A stretch of DNA of 7,546 bases from Chitinophagaceae bacterium (GTDB taxonomy: Bacteria; Bacteroidota; Bacteroidia; Chitinophagales; Chitinophagaceae). Below the pieces are notes generated by a model, which saw only the letters and a program-made list of their open reading frames with translations, was not told where the DNA came from and did no database searches. This document shows, one piece after another, positions 6,715-7,546 of this stretch (position 1 is its first letter; each line of letters begins with the position of its first letter). A program made the position numbers and the translations under genes. Location: contig JANXWM010000011.1 of the NCBI GenBank assembly GCA_025351145.1, positions 1 through 7,546 on the forward strand. The letters are read 5' to 3'.

Positions 6715-7546
6715 AATCTTATTTTGGTCGTATTAACTTTAATTGGTTAGACAAATACTTATTTACAGCAAATGTAAGGGACGATGGTTCCGATAAATTT
6801 CCAGCGAGTGGCCGTTGGGCAATTACATCTTCTGGTGCATTTGCCTGGAAAATAAGCAACGAGAAGTTTTTGGAAAATGTAAAAGCCATTAATGAATTAA
6901 AGTTGAGAATCGGCTATGGTGTAACTAATAACCAGGGAATCCCCAGTAATACTTATGTAACCCAGCTTACTACAGTTGCCAATGGTCTATCTGGCACTGC
7001 ACAGTTTCAATCAAATTTGGGAAATCCTAATGTAACATGGGAAAAAACAAATAATGCTAATCTTGGATTAGATGGTACATTCTTTAACTGGAGATTAAAT
7101 TTTTCGGTAGATTTTTATTACCGTAGAACAAATGGGCTTTTATTAAAAGAACCTTTTCCTGCGTATTCTGGTACTACCACGAATTATTCACCAGGTGCCA
7201 TGCAGTCGCCTTATGTAAATGTGGGTTCTATCAGCAATAAAGGGTTTGATATTAGAGTAGGAACTATCAATATTACTAACAAAAATTTTACCTGGAAAAC
7301 TGATTTTACCATATCCCGTAATATTAATAAGGTCTTGAGTTTAGGTTCTGGAGGCAAAGATGCCAGCCTTGTTTCGGGAAACTCAAAAACTGTAGTAGGC
7401 CAACCTATTGGAGAATTTTATGGTTACATTTATGATGGCATATTTGCTACTGCCGCAGATTTTAAAGCACATGCTTTGCCAGCCGACCAATCAGGAACGC
7501 CTCGCCCAATTGCAAATGCAGGTGGTGGTATTTGGTATGGCGACCG
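6594..7546 (+). CDS. SusC-family transporter, beta-barrel continuation in shifted frame (runs off window)
   Basis: This frame (codons at positions divisible by 3) is open from just after the stop at 6591-6593 to the window end and encodes the missing part of the upstream susC. Recognisable SusC barrel segments are SDFPSNSVQSISSGDPSTA (from 6624), SYFGRINFNWLDKYLF, FTANVRDDGSDKF, LKLRIGYGVTNNQGIP, NPNVTWEKTNNANLGLD and VGQPIGEFYGYIYDGIF. The true coding part probably starts near 6612, where adding one T to the run 6609-6612 would join GVSF to SASRSDFPSN in one frame. About 311 residues are visible and I expect 150-250 more downstream. It has no start codon or signal peptide of its own, so it is the other half of one gene, not a separate gene. 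A susD-like gene should follow beyond the window. Confidence 0.88.
   Translation, partial: MSRCFFSASRSDFPSNSVQSISSGDPSTARNGGGYGDGSLESYFGRINFNWLDKYLFTANVRDDGSDKFPASGRWAITSSGAFAWKISNEKFLENVKAINELKLRIGYGVTNNQGIPSNTYVTQLTTVANGLSGTAQFQSNLGNPNVTWEKTNNANLGLDGTFFNWRLNFSVDFYYRRTNGLLLKEPFPAYSGTTTNYSPGAMQSPYVNVGSISNKGFDIRVGTINITNKNFTWKTDFTISRNINKVLSLGSGGKDASLVSGNSKTVVGQPIGEFYGYIYDGIFATAADFKAHALPADQSGTPRPIANAGGGIWYGD

Overview
The window reads as a segment of a Bacteroidota chromosome, with a Chitinophagaceae-like feel that I infer rather than can prove. The evidence is a hybrid two-component regulator fused to an AraC domain, a SusC-type TonB-dependent transporter, AT-rich sequence and no strong Shine-Dalgarno sites. 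All recognisable genes are on the + strand and look like part of a polysaccharide utilisation locus (PUL).

Layout: (1) bases 1-1247 hold the 3' part of a hybrid sensor kinase (HATPase, receiver and AraC-type DNA-binding domain). (2) Bases 1248-1705 are a 458-bp gap with a 177-bp repeat element (L, 1316-1492) and small hairpins. (3) Bases 1706-4582 encode a complete secreted glycoside hydrolase family 31 enzyme with an inserted PA14 domain, most likely an alpha-xylosidase acting on xyloglucan oligosaccharides. (4) Bases 4583-4986 are a 404-bp gap holding a second, 246-bp element (R, 4649-4894) in opposite orientation to L. (5) From 4987 to the window end lies a SusC-like outer-membrane transporter. 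Its reading frame is broken between 6594 and 6714, best explained by loss of one T in the run at 6609-6612. The gene runs off the window, and a SusD partner would be expected beyond it.

How it fits together (inference): the kinase would sense a periplasmic oligosaccharide and switch on the locus, SusC (with SusD) would import glycan fragments, and the GH31 enzyme would remove alpha-xylosyl side chains in the periplasm or at the cell surface. The SusC N-terminus has no STN signalling domain, which agrees with control by the hybrid kinase rather than by a sigma/anti-sigma pair.

The least ordinary signal is non-coding. The GH31 gene sits between two inverted repeat elements that share perfect 11-bp terminal inverted repeats (GTTGCGTCGCA), a 29-bp identical outer end and a 20-bp identical inner end, while their interiors differ in length and sequence. 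I see no CRISPR array, tRNA, rRNA, transposase or defence system.
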